Shown here one piece after another: positions 41,785 to 52,614 of a stretch of 64,000 bases of DNA. This stretch comes from Candidatus Nanosynbacter sp. HMT-352. GTDB lineage: Bacteria; Patescibacteriota; Saccharimonadia; Saccharimonadales; Saccharimonadaceae. The notes below the pieces were generated by a model. The model made no database searches, had not been told where the DNA came from, and was given only the letters and a program-made list of their open reading frames with translations. The position numbers and the translations under genes are program-made. The stretch covers positions 310,001 to 374,000 of the forward strand of contig NZ_CP089288.1 in the NCBI RefSeq assembly GCF_022819345.1, given 5' to 3'. Every line of letters starts with the position of its first letter. The first letter of the stretch is position 1.

Positions 41785-44283
41785 ATGGCGGACAATGACA
41801 ATAAAAATATAGTAGAACCGGAAATTCTGAACGAAGAGCCAGAAGTTCGCGGTATTGAAAAGTCGACAGTTGAGCGTGTTATGGAAGATTCCTTCCTTAA
41901 ATACTCCATGTCGGTTATTATTGACCGTGCTTTGCCGGACGTTCGTGACGGGCTGAAGCCTGTTAATCGTCGTATTTTGTATGCGATGAATAAGAACGGT
42001 TGGCGCGCTCCTCATGCTACAGTGAAGTCGGCAAAAATTGTCGGTGAGGTTATGGGTAACTACCACCCGCACGGTGACTCGTCAATTTATGACGCTATGG
42101 TGAACTTGGCTCAACCTTGGAAGATGCGATATACGCTGGTTGAAGGTCAGGGTAACTTCGGTTCTATGGACGGTGACGAGCCAGCGGCTTCTCGTTATAC
42201 TGAGGCGCGAATGGATAAAATTGGCGGCGAGTTGCTGTCTGACATCGACAAAGAAACTGTTGATTTTCGTGATAACTTCGACGGAACAGAGAAAGAGCCA
42301 GTGGTTTTGCCGTCGGCCGTTCCAAATATTCTATTGAACGGTCAGATGGGTATTGCTGTTGGTATGGCAACGAATATTCCACCGCACAACCTTGGTGAGG
42401 TGGTTGACGCTACAGTTGCTCAAATAGACAATCCTGAAATTACGCTAGACGAATTATTGACGCACATTAAGGGTCCTGATTTTCCAACAGGCGCGGAAGT
42501 TTATGGTGGCGCGCCAATGCGTCAAGCATATGAAACTGGGCGTGGCTCAGTTACGATTCGTGCGGTTGCGTCGATTGAAGAGCGTAAAAATGGCCGTTAC
42601 AGTATTATAATCACCGAAGTTCCGTATGGTATGAGCAAGGAAGGCTTTGTTGATAAGGTTCGAGAACTTGTCCTTGCTAAAAAAATAACGCACATTGCCG
42701 ACGCGCGAGATGAAAGTGCTCGCGGTAAGGTTCGAGTTGTTGTTGAACTGAAAAAAGATGCTTATCCAAAGAAGATTCTTAACCAATTGTATAAATTGAC
42801 TGGGTTACAAACATCGTTCCATTATAATGTCCTGGCCTTGGTCAATGGTATTCAACCTAAGGTCATGGGCTTGAAAGAGATTTTGGCGGAATTCATTAAG
42901 CATCGTCAAGGCGTTATTCGACGTAGGACTGAGTTTGAACTTCGCAAAGCTAAGGAACGAGCTCATATATTGGAAGGTCTGAAGATTGCGCTTGATCATA
43001 TTGACGAGGTGATCAAGACAATTCGCGAAAGTTATGACGATGCCGACAAGCGTTTGATGGAGAGATTTGGTCTGTCGGAAATTCAAGCGGCCGCAATTTT
43101 GGCGATGCAACTACGACGATTGCAGGGGTTGGAGCGTGACAAGATTGAAGAAGAATTGAAGCAACTTCATGAACTGATTAAGAAGCTGGAGGCAATTTTG
43201 GCTGACGAGAACGAGATTTTGCGTGTTGTTAAGGAAGAATTGCTTGCTATGAAAGAAAAGTATGGCGATGAGCGGCGCAGTAAGATTATTAATCATGAAT
43301 TAGGAAAGTTCTCTGACGAGGAATTGATTCCAGAGGAAGAGTCGGTAATTCTGCTTACAAGCGAAAACTACATTAAGCGAACTCTTGTGAGTGATTATCG
43401 TAGGCAAAATCGTGGTGGTAAGGGCAAGCGTGGAATGACAACAAAGGAAGAAGATGTCATTGATCAAGTTGTTCAGGCAAGCTCGCACGATTATCTATTA
43501 TTCTTCACTAATATGGGTAGGATTTTCCGGCTGAAGGCTTACGAAGTACCAGCCGCCAGTTTGAGTGCGAAAGGCGTTGCTGCGGTTAACTTATTGCAAC
43601 TTCAGCCAGAAGAGAAGATAACGGCAATTATCAAACACGAAAAGAACGCCAACGAAGACGGATATCTGTTCATGGCGACAAAGAAGGGCACAGTTAAGAA
43701 GACTCCTGTGAAAGATTATGCCAATGTCCGCACGAATGGATTGATTGCAATTAAGCTAGATGAGGGCGATGAACTGCGCTGGATAAAGAGAACGACTGGC
43801 GAGAATGACGTGATTGTATCTACGTCTGCAGGGCAAGCTATTCGCTTTAATGAGAAAGATACGCGCCCAATGGGTAGATCAGCTCGCGGTGTCCGCGGCG
43901 TCAGATTGCGTCCAAATGACTCTGTTGTTGGTATGGATATCGTTACGGGTGACGACCAAACTTTGCTGGTGGTTAGCGAGAAAGGCTTCGGCAAACGCAC
44001 AAAGGTATCGAACTTCCCAAGTCATAAACGTGGCGGAGTTGGTATAAAAGCCGCAGTTGTAACTGCAAAAACTGGTCCGATTATCTCTGTGCAGACTATT
44101 GATCCAGAAATAACAGAGGCGCTATTGGTTTCTCAGAATGGTCAGACTATCCGCCTGGGCTTGAGTGATATTAAGCTGCTTGGAAGGACGACTCAGGGCG
44201 TGACGATTATGCGCCTGTCTGACGGCGATGCTGTTTCGTCGATCGGCTTGATGGCGGATCGCCCGCAGGATGAGGGTAATTAA
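41785..44283 (+). CDS. gyrA: DNA gyrase subunit A
   Basis: Protein of 832 aa. DNA-cleavage domain with active Tyr in ASRYTEARM (about 138) and quinolone pocket HPHGDSSIYD (Ser and Asp at the two resistance-linked positions, wild type). The coiled-coil gate, then six-bladed C-terminal pinwheel with GyrA box QNRGGKG (about 541), which marks it as gyrase and not topoisomerase IV. RBS AAGGAGG. Forms A2B2 with gyrB. Confidence 0.97.
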   Translation: MADNDNKNIVEPEILNEEPEVRGIEKSTVERVMEDSFLKYSMSVIIDRALPDVRDGLKPVNRRILYAMNKNGWRAPHATVKSAKIVGEVMGNYHPHGDSSIYDAMVNLAQPWKMRYTLVEGQGNFGSMDGDEPAASRYTEARMDKIGGELLSDIDKETVDFRDNFDGTEKEPVVLPSAVPNILLNGQMGIAVGMATNIPPHNLGEVVDATVAQIDNPEITLDELLTHIKGPDFPTGAEVYGGAPMRQAYETGRGSVTIRAVASIEERKNGRYSIIITEVPYGMSKEGFVDKVRELVLAKKITHIADARDESARGKVRVVVELKKDAYPKKILNQLYKLTGLQTSFHYNVLALVNGIQPKVMGLKEILAEFIKHRQGVIRRRTEFELRKAKERAHILEGLKIALDHIDEVIKTIRESYDDADKRLMERFGLSEIQAAAILAMQLRRLQGLERDKIEEELKQLHELIKKLEAILADENEILRVVKEELLAMKEKYGDERRSKIINHELGKFSDEELIPEEESVILLTSENYIKRTLVSDYRRQNRGGKGKRGMTTKEEDVIDQVVQASSHDYLLFFTNMGRIFRLKAYEVPAASLSAKGVAAVNLLQLQPEEKITAIIKHEKNANEDGYLFMATKKGTVKKTPVKDYANVRTNGLIAIKLDEGDELRWIKRTTGENDVIVSTSAGQAIRFNEKDTRPMGRSARGVRGVRLRPNDSVVGMDIVTGDDQTLLVVSEKGFGKRTKVSNFPSHKRGGVGIKAAVVTAKTGPIISVQTIDPEITEALLVSQNGQTIRLGLSDIKLLGRTTQGVTIMRLSDGDAVSSIGLMADRPQDEGN

Positions 44284-44285
44284 TA

Positions 44286-44717
44286 GTGAAGGTCTTGATA
44301 GTTCCAGTAATCGCATGGGCGATATCTCAAGGGTTGAAGCAAGTGTTTCATCTCATGGGGCGTAATCGTCGAGTATTTAGCGGTGATACAAACCCAAAAA
44401 TACTTCTATCCGGAGGTATGCCAAGTGCTCATAGTGCGATTGTCGTGTCGTTGGCGGTATTTCTGGGGCTACAAGACGGCTGGGATAGTTCTGTATTTGG
44501 ACTAGCTACTTGGCTGGCTATTATAGTGATGTATGATGCTATGATGGTCCGTTATTCGTCCGGAATGCAGGGTGAAACGCTTAACAAGTTAATTTCGGAG
44601 CAGGGTAGCAAGTTGAAAAAACTTCGCGTTGCTCATGGTCACACCCCTGTAGAAGTGGCAGCTGGGGCGGCTATTGGTATGGTTGTAGCTGCCGTTGTAT
44701 TTTTCGCAACAAAATAA
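44286..44717 (+). CDS. Divergent PAP2-family membrane protein (YuiD-like)
   Basis: Protein of 143 aa: LLSGGMPSAHSAIVVSLAVF, MYDAMMVRYSSG and AHGHTPVEVAAGAAIG, the three motifs of the divergent PAP2 (DUF212) family, with four helices. PAP2 relatives are lipid phosphatases; this branch is uncharacterised. Start is GTG 44286, 2 nt after the gyrA stop. Confidence 0.87.
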   Translation: MKVLIVPVIAWAISQGLKQVFHLMGRNRRVFSGDTNPKILLSGGMPSAHSAIVVSLAVFLGLQDGWDSSVFGLATWLAIIVMYDAMMVRYSSGMQGETLNKLISEQGSKLKKLRVAHGHTPVEVAAGAAIGMVVAAVVFFATK

Positions 44718-44730
44718 TTGTAAAAATCTA

Positions 44731-44759
44731 TTGACCTAAGCAATTATATACTGTAAGAT
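44731..44759 (+). promoter_or_regulatory. Promoter of 16S rRNA
   Basis: TTGACC (44731-44736), 17-nt spacer, TAAGAT (44754-44759), about 170 nt before the mature 16S. Confidence 0.75.
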
Positions 44760-44854
44760 TAGTAACAAGTCTGGTTGCTGGAGTGCGAGTTAAGCAACGA
44801 TTTACAATCTGTAAAGCGAGGTAAATCATACTTCAGTCTGACTTAAGATGAACT

Positions 44855-44881
44855 TTAACAATTTGATTGTGCAATATCATC
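44855..44881 (+). other. 16S processing stem, 5' half
   Basis: TTAACAATTTGATTGTGCAA pairs with TTGCACAATCAAGTTGTTAA at 46604-46623 downstream of 16S, forming the long helix expected for RNase III cleavage. Confidence 0.7.
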
Positions 44882-44930
44882 GTCAGTTTATATTTTTGTA
44901 GAGCCTTAATACTTTGATACAAAGTAGATT

Positions 44931-46457
<1,527 letters not shown>

Positions 46458-46626
46458 CTAGGGAGTAACGATGCCAATCTGTCGAGCAATCACAGATTGA
46501 GCTAGGTCGGTCTCGTAAATGTGTCGAGCTTACATATTTACAATAGTCCTCTCGAGGACGAGACAAAAGTTCAACCTTTCTCTACGATAAACCGATTGAT
46601 GAATTGCACAATCAAGTTGTTAAATG

Positions 46627-46653
46627 AAAAAGCCCTTCTATGAGGGGCTTTTT
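46627..46653 (+). terminator. Terminator of the 16S transcript
   Basis: AAAAAGCCC ttctatga GGGGCTTTTT. It separates the 16S unit from the 23S unit. Confidence 0.88.
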
Positions 46654-46751
46654 GTATGGTATATTTAATTAAATCTGATATTTTAGTAGAATTGTGATTA
46701 TAAAAAATAGCCAATAATTTTTTGGCTATTTATGCTTTTTGCCGACGCTTA

Positions 46752-46991
46752 TTATAGCCCGCCGCCAAAAAGGGAGTTTAGTAGCCAGTTTAGTGGGATA
46801 GTGTGTAGACTGAGCATAATAGCGAATCCCACTCCACATGTAACAAGCCCCCAAAACTTGAAACGGTCATAGCTACTTACGCCGCTTCCCAGATTGTCGG
46901 CTAATTTTTGATGAAAAACGACGACGATTCCACCAGCAATTAAGACTAAAATCCCAAAAAATAATGAGCCAAAACTAAATTGATATAACAT
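46752..46991 (-). CDS. Small membrane protein, two TM helices
   Basis: Protein of 79 aa starting MLYQFSFGSLFFGILVLIAG; second helix WGLVTCGVGFAIMLSLHTIP; a Gly-rich end. Start ATG 46991 is 7 nt from a minus-strand TATAAT (46999-47004). The frame extends upstream across tRNA-Ala on its antisense strand, which is not coding. It is transcribed against the rRNA, in the 16S-23S interval. Confidence 0.7.
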   Translation of the reverse strand: MLYQFSFGSLFFGILVLIAGGIVVVFHQKLADNLGSGVSSYDRFKFWGLVTCGVGFAIMLSLHTIPLNWLLNSLFGGGL

Positions 46992-47057
46992 ATTATTAAT
47001 TATACACTTGTCAGAATTAAAAAGATACTGTACAATTAAAAGGTCTTGGCAATTTAT

Positions 47058-47134
47058 GGGGACATAGCTCAGTTGGCTAGAGCACCTGCTTTGCAAGCAG
47101 GGGGTCCAGGGTTCGAGTCCCTGTGTCTCCACCA
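47058..47134 (+). tRNA. tRNA-Ala (anticodon TGC)
   Basis: 77-nt cloverleaf GGGGACA...TGTCTCC-ACCA with anticodon loop TTTGCAA giving TGC. First of a cluster of three lying between 16S and 23S but outside both transcripts. Confidence 0.96.
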
Positions 47135-47183
47135 TATGGGGTGAAGTGGGCTTACGTCCACGACACTCCACCAAGACGAATGA

Positions 47184-47260
47184 GGGCGATTAGCTCAGCT
47201 GGTTAGAGCGCGTCACTGATAATGACGAGGTCGGAGGTTCAAGTCCCTCATCGCCCACCA
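47184..47260 (+). tRNA. tRNA-Ile (anticodon GAT)
   Basis: 77-nt cloverleaf GGGCGAT...ATCGCCC-ACCA, anticodon loop CTGATAA giving GAT. Ala and Ile are the tRNAs normally found in the 16S-23S spacer, a trace of the ancestral operon. Confidence 0.96.
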
Positions 47261-47273
47261 TATTTTTTAATAT

Positions 47274-47350
47274 GGGCGCTTAGCTCAGTTGGCTAGAGCA
47301 TCTCGTTTACACCGAGAGGGTCGGGGGTTCGAGTCCCTCAGCGCCCACCA
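47274..47350 (+). tRNA. tRNA-Val (anticodon TAC)
   Basis: 77-nt cloverleaf GGGCGCT...AGCGCCC-ACCA, anticodon loop TTTACAC giving TAC. 13 nt after tRNA-Ile. Confidence 0.96.
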
Positions 47351-47405
47351 ATCATAGATAGTCAGGATTATCGCCGAGTAGGCGATTTTTTGTTTACAAG
47401 CAATC

Positions 47406-47434
47406 TTGCTTAATAAAGCATAGATAGTTATACT
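47406..47434 (+). promoter_or_regulatory. Promoter of the pyrD-like gene
   Basis: TTGCTT (47406-47411), 17-nt spacer, TATACT (47429-47434); ATG 8 nt downstream. Confidence 0.75.
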
Positions 47435-47442
47435 CTTAGAAT

Positions 47443-48582
47443 ATGTATAAGCGTATTATTAAGCCGATATTATTTTTATTAACACCAGACTTTACTCATA
47501 AGTTAACTATTTTTTGCGGTCGTGTGGCGCAGGCGTTTTCTCCTATTAGATGGATTATTCGTAAGCTATGGAGCTTCCAGGACAAGTCGCTACAGCAGGA
47601 AATTGATGGAGTTGTATTTAATAACCCAATAGGCTTGTCGGCGGGATTTGATAAAAATGTACAATTGTCACCCTTAATGGAAGATGTTGGATTTGGCTTT
47701 GCTTCTGGTGGATCTGTAACTATGGAGCCGAGAAGGGGAAATCCTCGACCATGGTTTCATCGATTGCCGAATACCAAATCTGTAGTTGTGTACGCTGGCA
47801 TGCCAAATTATGGGCTAGAGAAGATTAGCGACTACGTTGAACTAAACATACATAAAGTTAAATCAATGCCGACTGTTGTCTCTGTGGCTGTTATTGCTGA
47901 TAAATCCACGAAAGACGAATTTGGGCCAGTCGTTCCGGAAGAATATATAATTCGGGACGTAAAAAAAGCGGTTAGTTATATCGTAGACAACAGCTTGGCT
48001 AGTGTTATAGAGATTAATATTTCTTGTCCGAATGCTGGCAAGGAGCCGTTTATCTATGCTGATACGCTAGAGACTTTATTGAGCGAATTAGATTCTGTAG
48101 AGAGAAATGTTCCTTTCTGGGTTAAAATGCCACATTTGTATGATCTGAAGCAATTCGACTCGCTATTAAAGGTTATTGTTGAGCATAATATTCAGGGCGT
48201 AACGGTTGCTAATTTAATAAAGGATCGTGAGAAGGTAGATCTTAAAGATCCTTTGACTGATGACATTAGGGGTGGATTAAGCGGCAAACCTACTCGCGCA
48301 CATAGCTTAGAATTGATTAGGTATGCATATAAAAATTATGGGGATAAACTGACTATTATTGGTGTTGGTGGGGTTTTTTCGGCCGAAGACGCATACGTTA
48401 AGATTAAGGCGGGCGCTAGTCTGGTTGGGCTTATCACTGGGCTGTTTTTCGAAGGTCCGCAGTTAATTGGGCGAATAAATCGCGAGTTGATTCAGTTGCT
48501 AAAAAATGACGGTTTTTCTAGTATTTCTGAGGCGATTGGTGCTGATTTTAATAAAAAGCAAAAAAAGTCGAAAAAACTTTGA
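47443..48582 (+). CDS. pyrD: Dihydroorotate dehydrogenase-like protein (class 2 architecture)
   Basis: Protein of 379 aa with the N-terminal helices and TIM-barrel order of class 2 PyrD: FNNPIGLSAGFDKN, GNPRPWFHRLPN, GGLSGKPTRAHSLELIR and IIGVGGVFSAEDAYVKIKAGASLV. Class 2 enzymes are membrane-bound and pass electrons to quinone. Deviations: the catalytic motif reads NISCPNAG (Cys, as in class 1) where class 2 has Ser, NRMGFNN is replaced by YAGMPNYG, and the TNTT orotate loop is VANLI. A changed substrate is possible. Basic tail KKQKKSKKL. No other pyr gene is in the window. Confidence 0.78.
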   Translation: MYKRIIKPILFLLTPDFTHKLTIFCGRVAQAFSPIRWIIRKLWSFQDKSLQQEIDGVVFNNPIGLSAGFDKNVQLSPLMEDVGFGFASGGSVTMEPRRGNPRPWFHRLPNTKSVVVYAGMPNYGLEKISDYVELNIHKVKSMPTVVSVAVIADKSTKDEFGPVVPEEYIIRDVKKAVSYIVDNSLASVIEINISCPNAGKEPFIYADTLETLLSELDSVERNVPFWVKMPHLYDLKQFDSLLKVIVEHNIQGVTVANLIKDREKVDLKDPLTDDIRGGLSGKPTRAHSLELIRYAYKNYGDKLTIIGVGGVFSAEDAYVKIKAGASLVGLITGLFFEGPQLIGRINRELIQLLKNDGFSSISEAIGADFNKKQKKSKKL

Positions 48583-48590
48583 AAAAACCC

Positions 48591-48619
48591 TTGCAAAAGA
48601 ATCTCAGCTGCTGTATAGT
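48591..48619 (+). promoter_or_regulatory. Promoter of 23S-5S rRNA
   Basis: TTGCAA (48591-48596), 17-nt spacer, TATAGT (48614-48619), starting 8 nt after the pyrD stop and about 220 nt before mature 23S. Confidence 0.8.
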
Positions 48620-48789
48620 TAATTACTAGTTAAGCGAATGTTCAAACGAACCTCTGGCAATACACTGCAAAGCGTGCGAGGGCAGTGAGAAAACATCTGA
48701 GTGTAGATAGATTTGTCAATTTATTGACCTGTCAATTGTGCACTCAAATGTGTGAGGCACTGATCATTAACAATTTGAGAGTAAAAGAA

Positions 48790-48845
48790 ATTGAGTTTTT
48801 AATTGACGGTAGTAGTAATTGCAAAGTAGCAACTACTAGTTAAGT
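48790..48845 (+). other. 23S processing stems, 5' halves
   Basis: ATTGAGTTTTTAATTGAC (48790-48807) pairs with GTCAATTAAAAATCAAT (52322-52338), and ACTAGTTAAGTC (48834-48845) pairs exactly with GACTTAACTAGT (52288-52299). Together they bring the 23S ends together for maturation. Confidence 0.7.
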
Positions 48846-50198
48846 CAATGCATAAAAAGGTACTCAAGGGCGCTAAATGGATGCCTAGACGTATATTACC
48901 GACGAAGGACGTGGAAGACTGCGATAAGCTTCGGGAAGCTGTCAACAAGCTTTGATCCGGAGATCTCCGAATGGGGAAACCCAGCATGAGTCATGTCATG
49001 TTGCCACTTGCTGAACACATAGGCAAGCGAGCGGGAACCATCTGAACTGAAACATCTTAGTAGGATGAGGAAGAGAAAGTAAATAACGATTGCGAAAGTA
49101 GTGGCGAGCGAAATCGCAACAGCCCAAACCTTTTAAGTTTTTGCCTATTAATTTAGGCAAATAAGTTGGTAGACGAATACTTATAAGGGGTTGTGATATT
49201 ACATATGACCAAGTCAGAGAATTTGATTCATTCAAATAATCTGATTTGCGATAACTGGCTATCAACAGTTAGTAAGGTAAGAAATCGGCGTGGTTAGTAG
49301 AATAGTTTGAATGACTAGCCAAAGAACGTGAAAGCCGTGTATATGAAAACGACGCTGACCTTATGTATGTTTTATCGAGTAGGACGGGGCACGAGAAACC
49401 CTGTTTGAATCTGGCTGGACCACCAGCCAAGGCTAAATATAATATACGATCGATAGTGAACTAGTACAGTGATGGAAAGGTGAAAAGAACCCCGGGAGGG
49501 GAGTGAAATAGATCCTGAAATTTAGTGCCTACAAGGAGTCGGAGCCGGCTTGTCCGGTGACGGCGTGCTTTTTGTAGAACGATCCAGCGAGTTAATTTTT
49601 ACAGCGAGGTTAAGTCAATTGACGGAGCCACAGTGAAAGCGAGCCTGAATAGGGCGATTAAGTTGTAAGGATTAGACCCGAAACCGGGTGACCTAACCAT
49701 GAGCAGGTTGAAGCCACTGTAACAGGTGGTGGAGGACCGAACCAGGATACGCAGCAAAGTGTTTGGATGACTTGTGGTTAGCGGTGAAATGCCAATCGAA
49801 CTCGGAGATAGCTGGTTCTCCTCGAAATAGCTTTAGGGCTAGCGTCGTGTTAGTAGCACATGGGGGTAGAGCTCTGTAAAGGACTGGGGCGGGCAACTGT
49901 ACCCACCCTTAACAAACTACGAATACCATGTGTGTAATCACGGCAGTTAGAACATCGGTGCTAAGATCGGTGCTCAAAAGGGAAACAGCCCAGACCATCA
50001 TCTAAGGTCCCTAAATTAACGTTCAGTGGGAAACAAGGTGAGATTTCTTAAACAGCTAGGATGTTGGCTTAGAAGCAGCCATTCATTTAAAGAGTGCGTA
50101 ACAGCTCACTAGTCAAGAGATCTTGCGTGGAAAATGTAACGGGGCTAAAACGTTATACCGAAGATATGGATTACACGCTAAGTACAAAGTTAAAGTTG

Positions 50199-50207
50199 TG
50201 TTACAAT
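50199..50207 (+). promoter_or_regulatory. Extended -10 of the gene nested in 23S rRNA
   Basis: TGTTACAAT (50199-50207), ending 6 nt before ATG 50214, the same spacing as at thrS, ychF and others in this window. No good -35 is seen. Confidence 0.6.
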
Positions 50208-50213
50208 CAATTT

Positions 50214-50438
50214 ATGGAAAATGAGATTTACGTAGGTAGCGTTTATAAACACTATAAAGGCAATAAGTATGTTGTTGTAAGTATAGCTGTTCATACTGAG
50301 ACGCTTGAAGAGCTTGTAGTTTATCGAGCCATTTATGGCGACGGAGAATTATGGGCTAGACCTAAGAAAATGTTTTTAGATAATATTGAAAAAGACGGAA
50401 AGATCATTCCAAGGTTTAAATTGATTAAGAAACTTTGA
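50214..50438 (+). CDS. DUF1653 protein encoded inside 23S rRNA
   Basis: Protein of 74 aa: MENEIYVGSVYKHYKGNKYV, then VHTETLEELVVYRAIYGDG and ELWARPKKMFLDNI, the complete DUF1653 domain (YxHxKG, HSETxExLVxYR and WVRPxxMF type motifs). The family is small, usually free-standing and uncharacterised. The longer frame from 50094 runs through rRNA and is not coding. Codon use and AT content resemble the other genes here, not the rRNA. The stop is 7 nt before the closing helix, so the insert is little more than promoter plus gene. Confidence 0.88.
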   Translation: MENEIYVGSVYKHYKGNKYVVVSIAVHTETLEELVVYRAIYGDGELWARPKKMFLDNIEKDGKIIPRFKLIKKL

Positions 50439-51837
50439 TTTTGTTCTTAGTGTGTAGTGGTAGAGGAGCGTTCCTATCAGCGGTGAAGTCGAATCGGAAG
50501 GTTCGGTGGAGCGGTAGGAAGTGAGAATGCTGGAATGAGTAACCATAAGAGAGGTGAGAATCCTCTCGGCCGTAAGAGCAAGGTTTCCTGAGCCATGGTA
50601 ATCATCTCAGGGTTAGTCGGGCCTAAGCCGAGGCGCAGAGCGTAGGCGATGGACATCAGGTTAATATTCCTGAACCGGTTAAGTTTTGTACACTGTTCAC
50701 GGGGAAGTAATCGAAGCGGATTCATGGTTTATCCGTCCAACCGAGCGGGAACGCAAAGGGAGTGAAAGTAACTCTTCGGAGTTGCGATTTTGGTGAAAGC
50801 CCTGGCTAGAAAAGCAGGTGTACGCGTGGACTTAGCCGCCCGTACCGCAAACCAACACAGGTGCTCGAGTCGAGTAGACTCAGGCTTACGAGCGAACCTT
50901 CGCTAAGGAACTCGGCAATACAGCGACCGTAACTTCGGGATAAGGTCTGCCCCCACTTCGGTGGATATCAGCCGCGTTCACTCAGTGAATATTAGGTTAA
51001 AGAGTACATTTTTAATCACAAAACGAATTTTCTGAGATAGAGCAAACGAATTGTTCTTTTGAACGCGAACTTCTGACATCTAACGATGTGGGGGCCGCAG
51101 CAAAAGAGCCCACGGAACTGTTTATCAAAAACACAGGTCTCTGCTAACACGAAAGTGGATATATAGGGGCTGACTCCTGCCCAATGCTGGAAGGTTAAGG
51201 GGAGCGCTTCACGGTGCGAACTGAAGCCCTAGTCAATGGCGGCGGTAACTATAACCGTCCTAAGGTAGCGAAATTCCTTGTCAGGTAAGTTCTGACCCGC
51301 ACGAATGGAGTAATCATGTGGGCACTGTCTCAGCGAAGGACTCGGTGAAAGTGCATTGGCGGTAAAGATGCCGTCTGTCCGTACCAGGACGAAAAGACCC
51401 CATGGAGCTTTACTACAGCTTTACATTGAATATGGTTTCAACATGTGTAGCATAGGTGGGAGACTTTGAAGCAGATACGCCAGTATTTGTGGAGTCACCA
51501 AGTGAAATACCACCCTTGTTGTGATTGTGTTCTCACGCTGACCGTTATCCGGTTAGCGGACCGTGTATGGTGGGTAGTTTAACTGGGGCGGTTGCCTCCT
51601 AAAGAGTAGCGGAGGCGTTCAAAGGTTGGCTAACTTCGGATGGAAATCGAAGTGATAGTGTATGCGCATAAGCCAGCTTGACTGTGAGGAGTACATTCCA
51701 ATCAGAGACGAAAGTCGGAGCAAGTGATCCGCTGTACGTACATTTGTACATGAATGTGGGATCGACAGCGCAAACGGATAAAAGTTACCCTGGGGATAAC
51801 AGGCTTATAGCGCCCAATAGTTCACATAGACGGCGCT

Positions 51838-51872
<35 letters not shown>

Positions 51873-51886
51873 AGGGGGAGCACCTT

Positions 51887-51957
<71 letters not shown>

Positions 51958-52419
51958 TTATATCCGGTATGGACGATAGGAAACTTGAGAGGATCTACCC
52001 CTAGTACGAGAGGACCGGGGCGGACGCACCTCTGGTGTATCGATTGTGGCCACCTGCTGCATTGTCGAGTAGCTATGTGCGGACTAGATAAGCGCTGAAA
52101 GCATATTAAGCGCGAAACTAACCTCAAGATAAGGTTTCCCTATGAGGACACAGAAAGACTATCTGTTTGATAGGCGCAAGGTGGAAGTACAGTAATGTAT
52201 GGAGCTGAAGCGTACTAATAGTCCCATTGCCTTTTTATGTCCTTGTCCGTGGAGTTTATGCTTGCATAAACATTGCGGATAAGGTAGACTTAACTAGTAA
52301 TTGGTGCTTTTCAAAAGTACCAGTCAATTAAAAATCAATTCCGTGCTGATGTTGGACATCGAAGAAAGGGGTTTGGCCCACCGTGGAGTATATACGGAAC
52401 CAAGCGTCGTAACCCCCTC

Positions 52420-52530
52420 CTTCGGTGCCCATAGCGAGGAGGAAACACCTGTTCTCATTCCGAACACAGAAGTTAAGCTCCCCAGCGGCGATTATACTGC
52501 GAAAGTGGGAAACTAGCACGGTGCCGAATT
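52420..52530 (+). rRNA. 5S ribosomal RNA
   Basis: Terminal helix TTCGGTGCC/GGTGCCGAA; conserved CCGAACACAGAAGTTAAGC. It lies about 170 nt after 23S and is cotranscribed with it. Confidence 0.94.
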
Positions 52531-52533
52531 ATA

Positions 52534-52565
52534 AGAAAGCCATCCTAATAGGGTGGCTTTCTTCT
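52534..52565 (+). terminator. Terminator of the 23S-5S operon
   Basis: GAAAGCCATCC taata GGGTGGCTTTC followed by TTCTTTG. Confidence 0.88.
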
Positions 52566-52579
52566 TTGTCTTAAAACGT

Positions 52580-52608
52580 TTGTGGTATGTTTTGGCGGGT
52601 GATAGAAT
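52580..52608 (+). promoter_or_regulatory. Promoter of the DUF3152 gene
   Basis: TTGTGG (52580-52585), 17-nt spacer, TAGAAT (52603-52608); ATG 6 nt downstream without RBS. Confidence 0.7.
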
Positions 52609-52614
52609 ATAAGT

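Larger units (their letters stand above)
50171..50457 (+). other. Intervening sequence in 23S helix 45
   Basis: Between CCGAAG (50159) and GGTAGAGGAGCG (50459) bacteria normally have about 30 nt; here there are almost 300. ACACGCTAAG (50173-50182) pairs over 10 bp with CTTAGTGTGT (50446-50455), so the insert hangs from an elongated helix 45. This is a site where intervening sequences are known in Salmonella-type 23S rRNA. No group I core or homing endonuclease is seen. Confidence 0.85.

Noticed and set aside
46992..47174. N-terminal extension of the 46752 ORF across tRNA-Ala
   Set aside because: The extension (ETQGLEPWTPCLQSRC type) is the well-known antisense translation of a tRNA; the -10 at 46999 also places the start downstream.
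50171..50457. Group I or II intron with homing endonuclease in 23S
   Set aside because: No LAGLIDADG, GIY-YIG or HNH motif, no intron core; the insert loops from a helix 45 extension instead of interrupting a conserved site.
50940..51120. Second insertion in 23S around helix 63
   Set aside because: Longer than E. coli by some tens of bases but without ORF; variable-region length differences are common.
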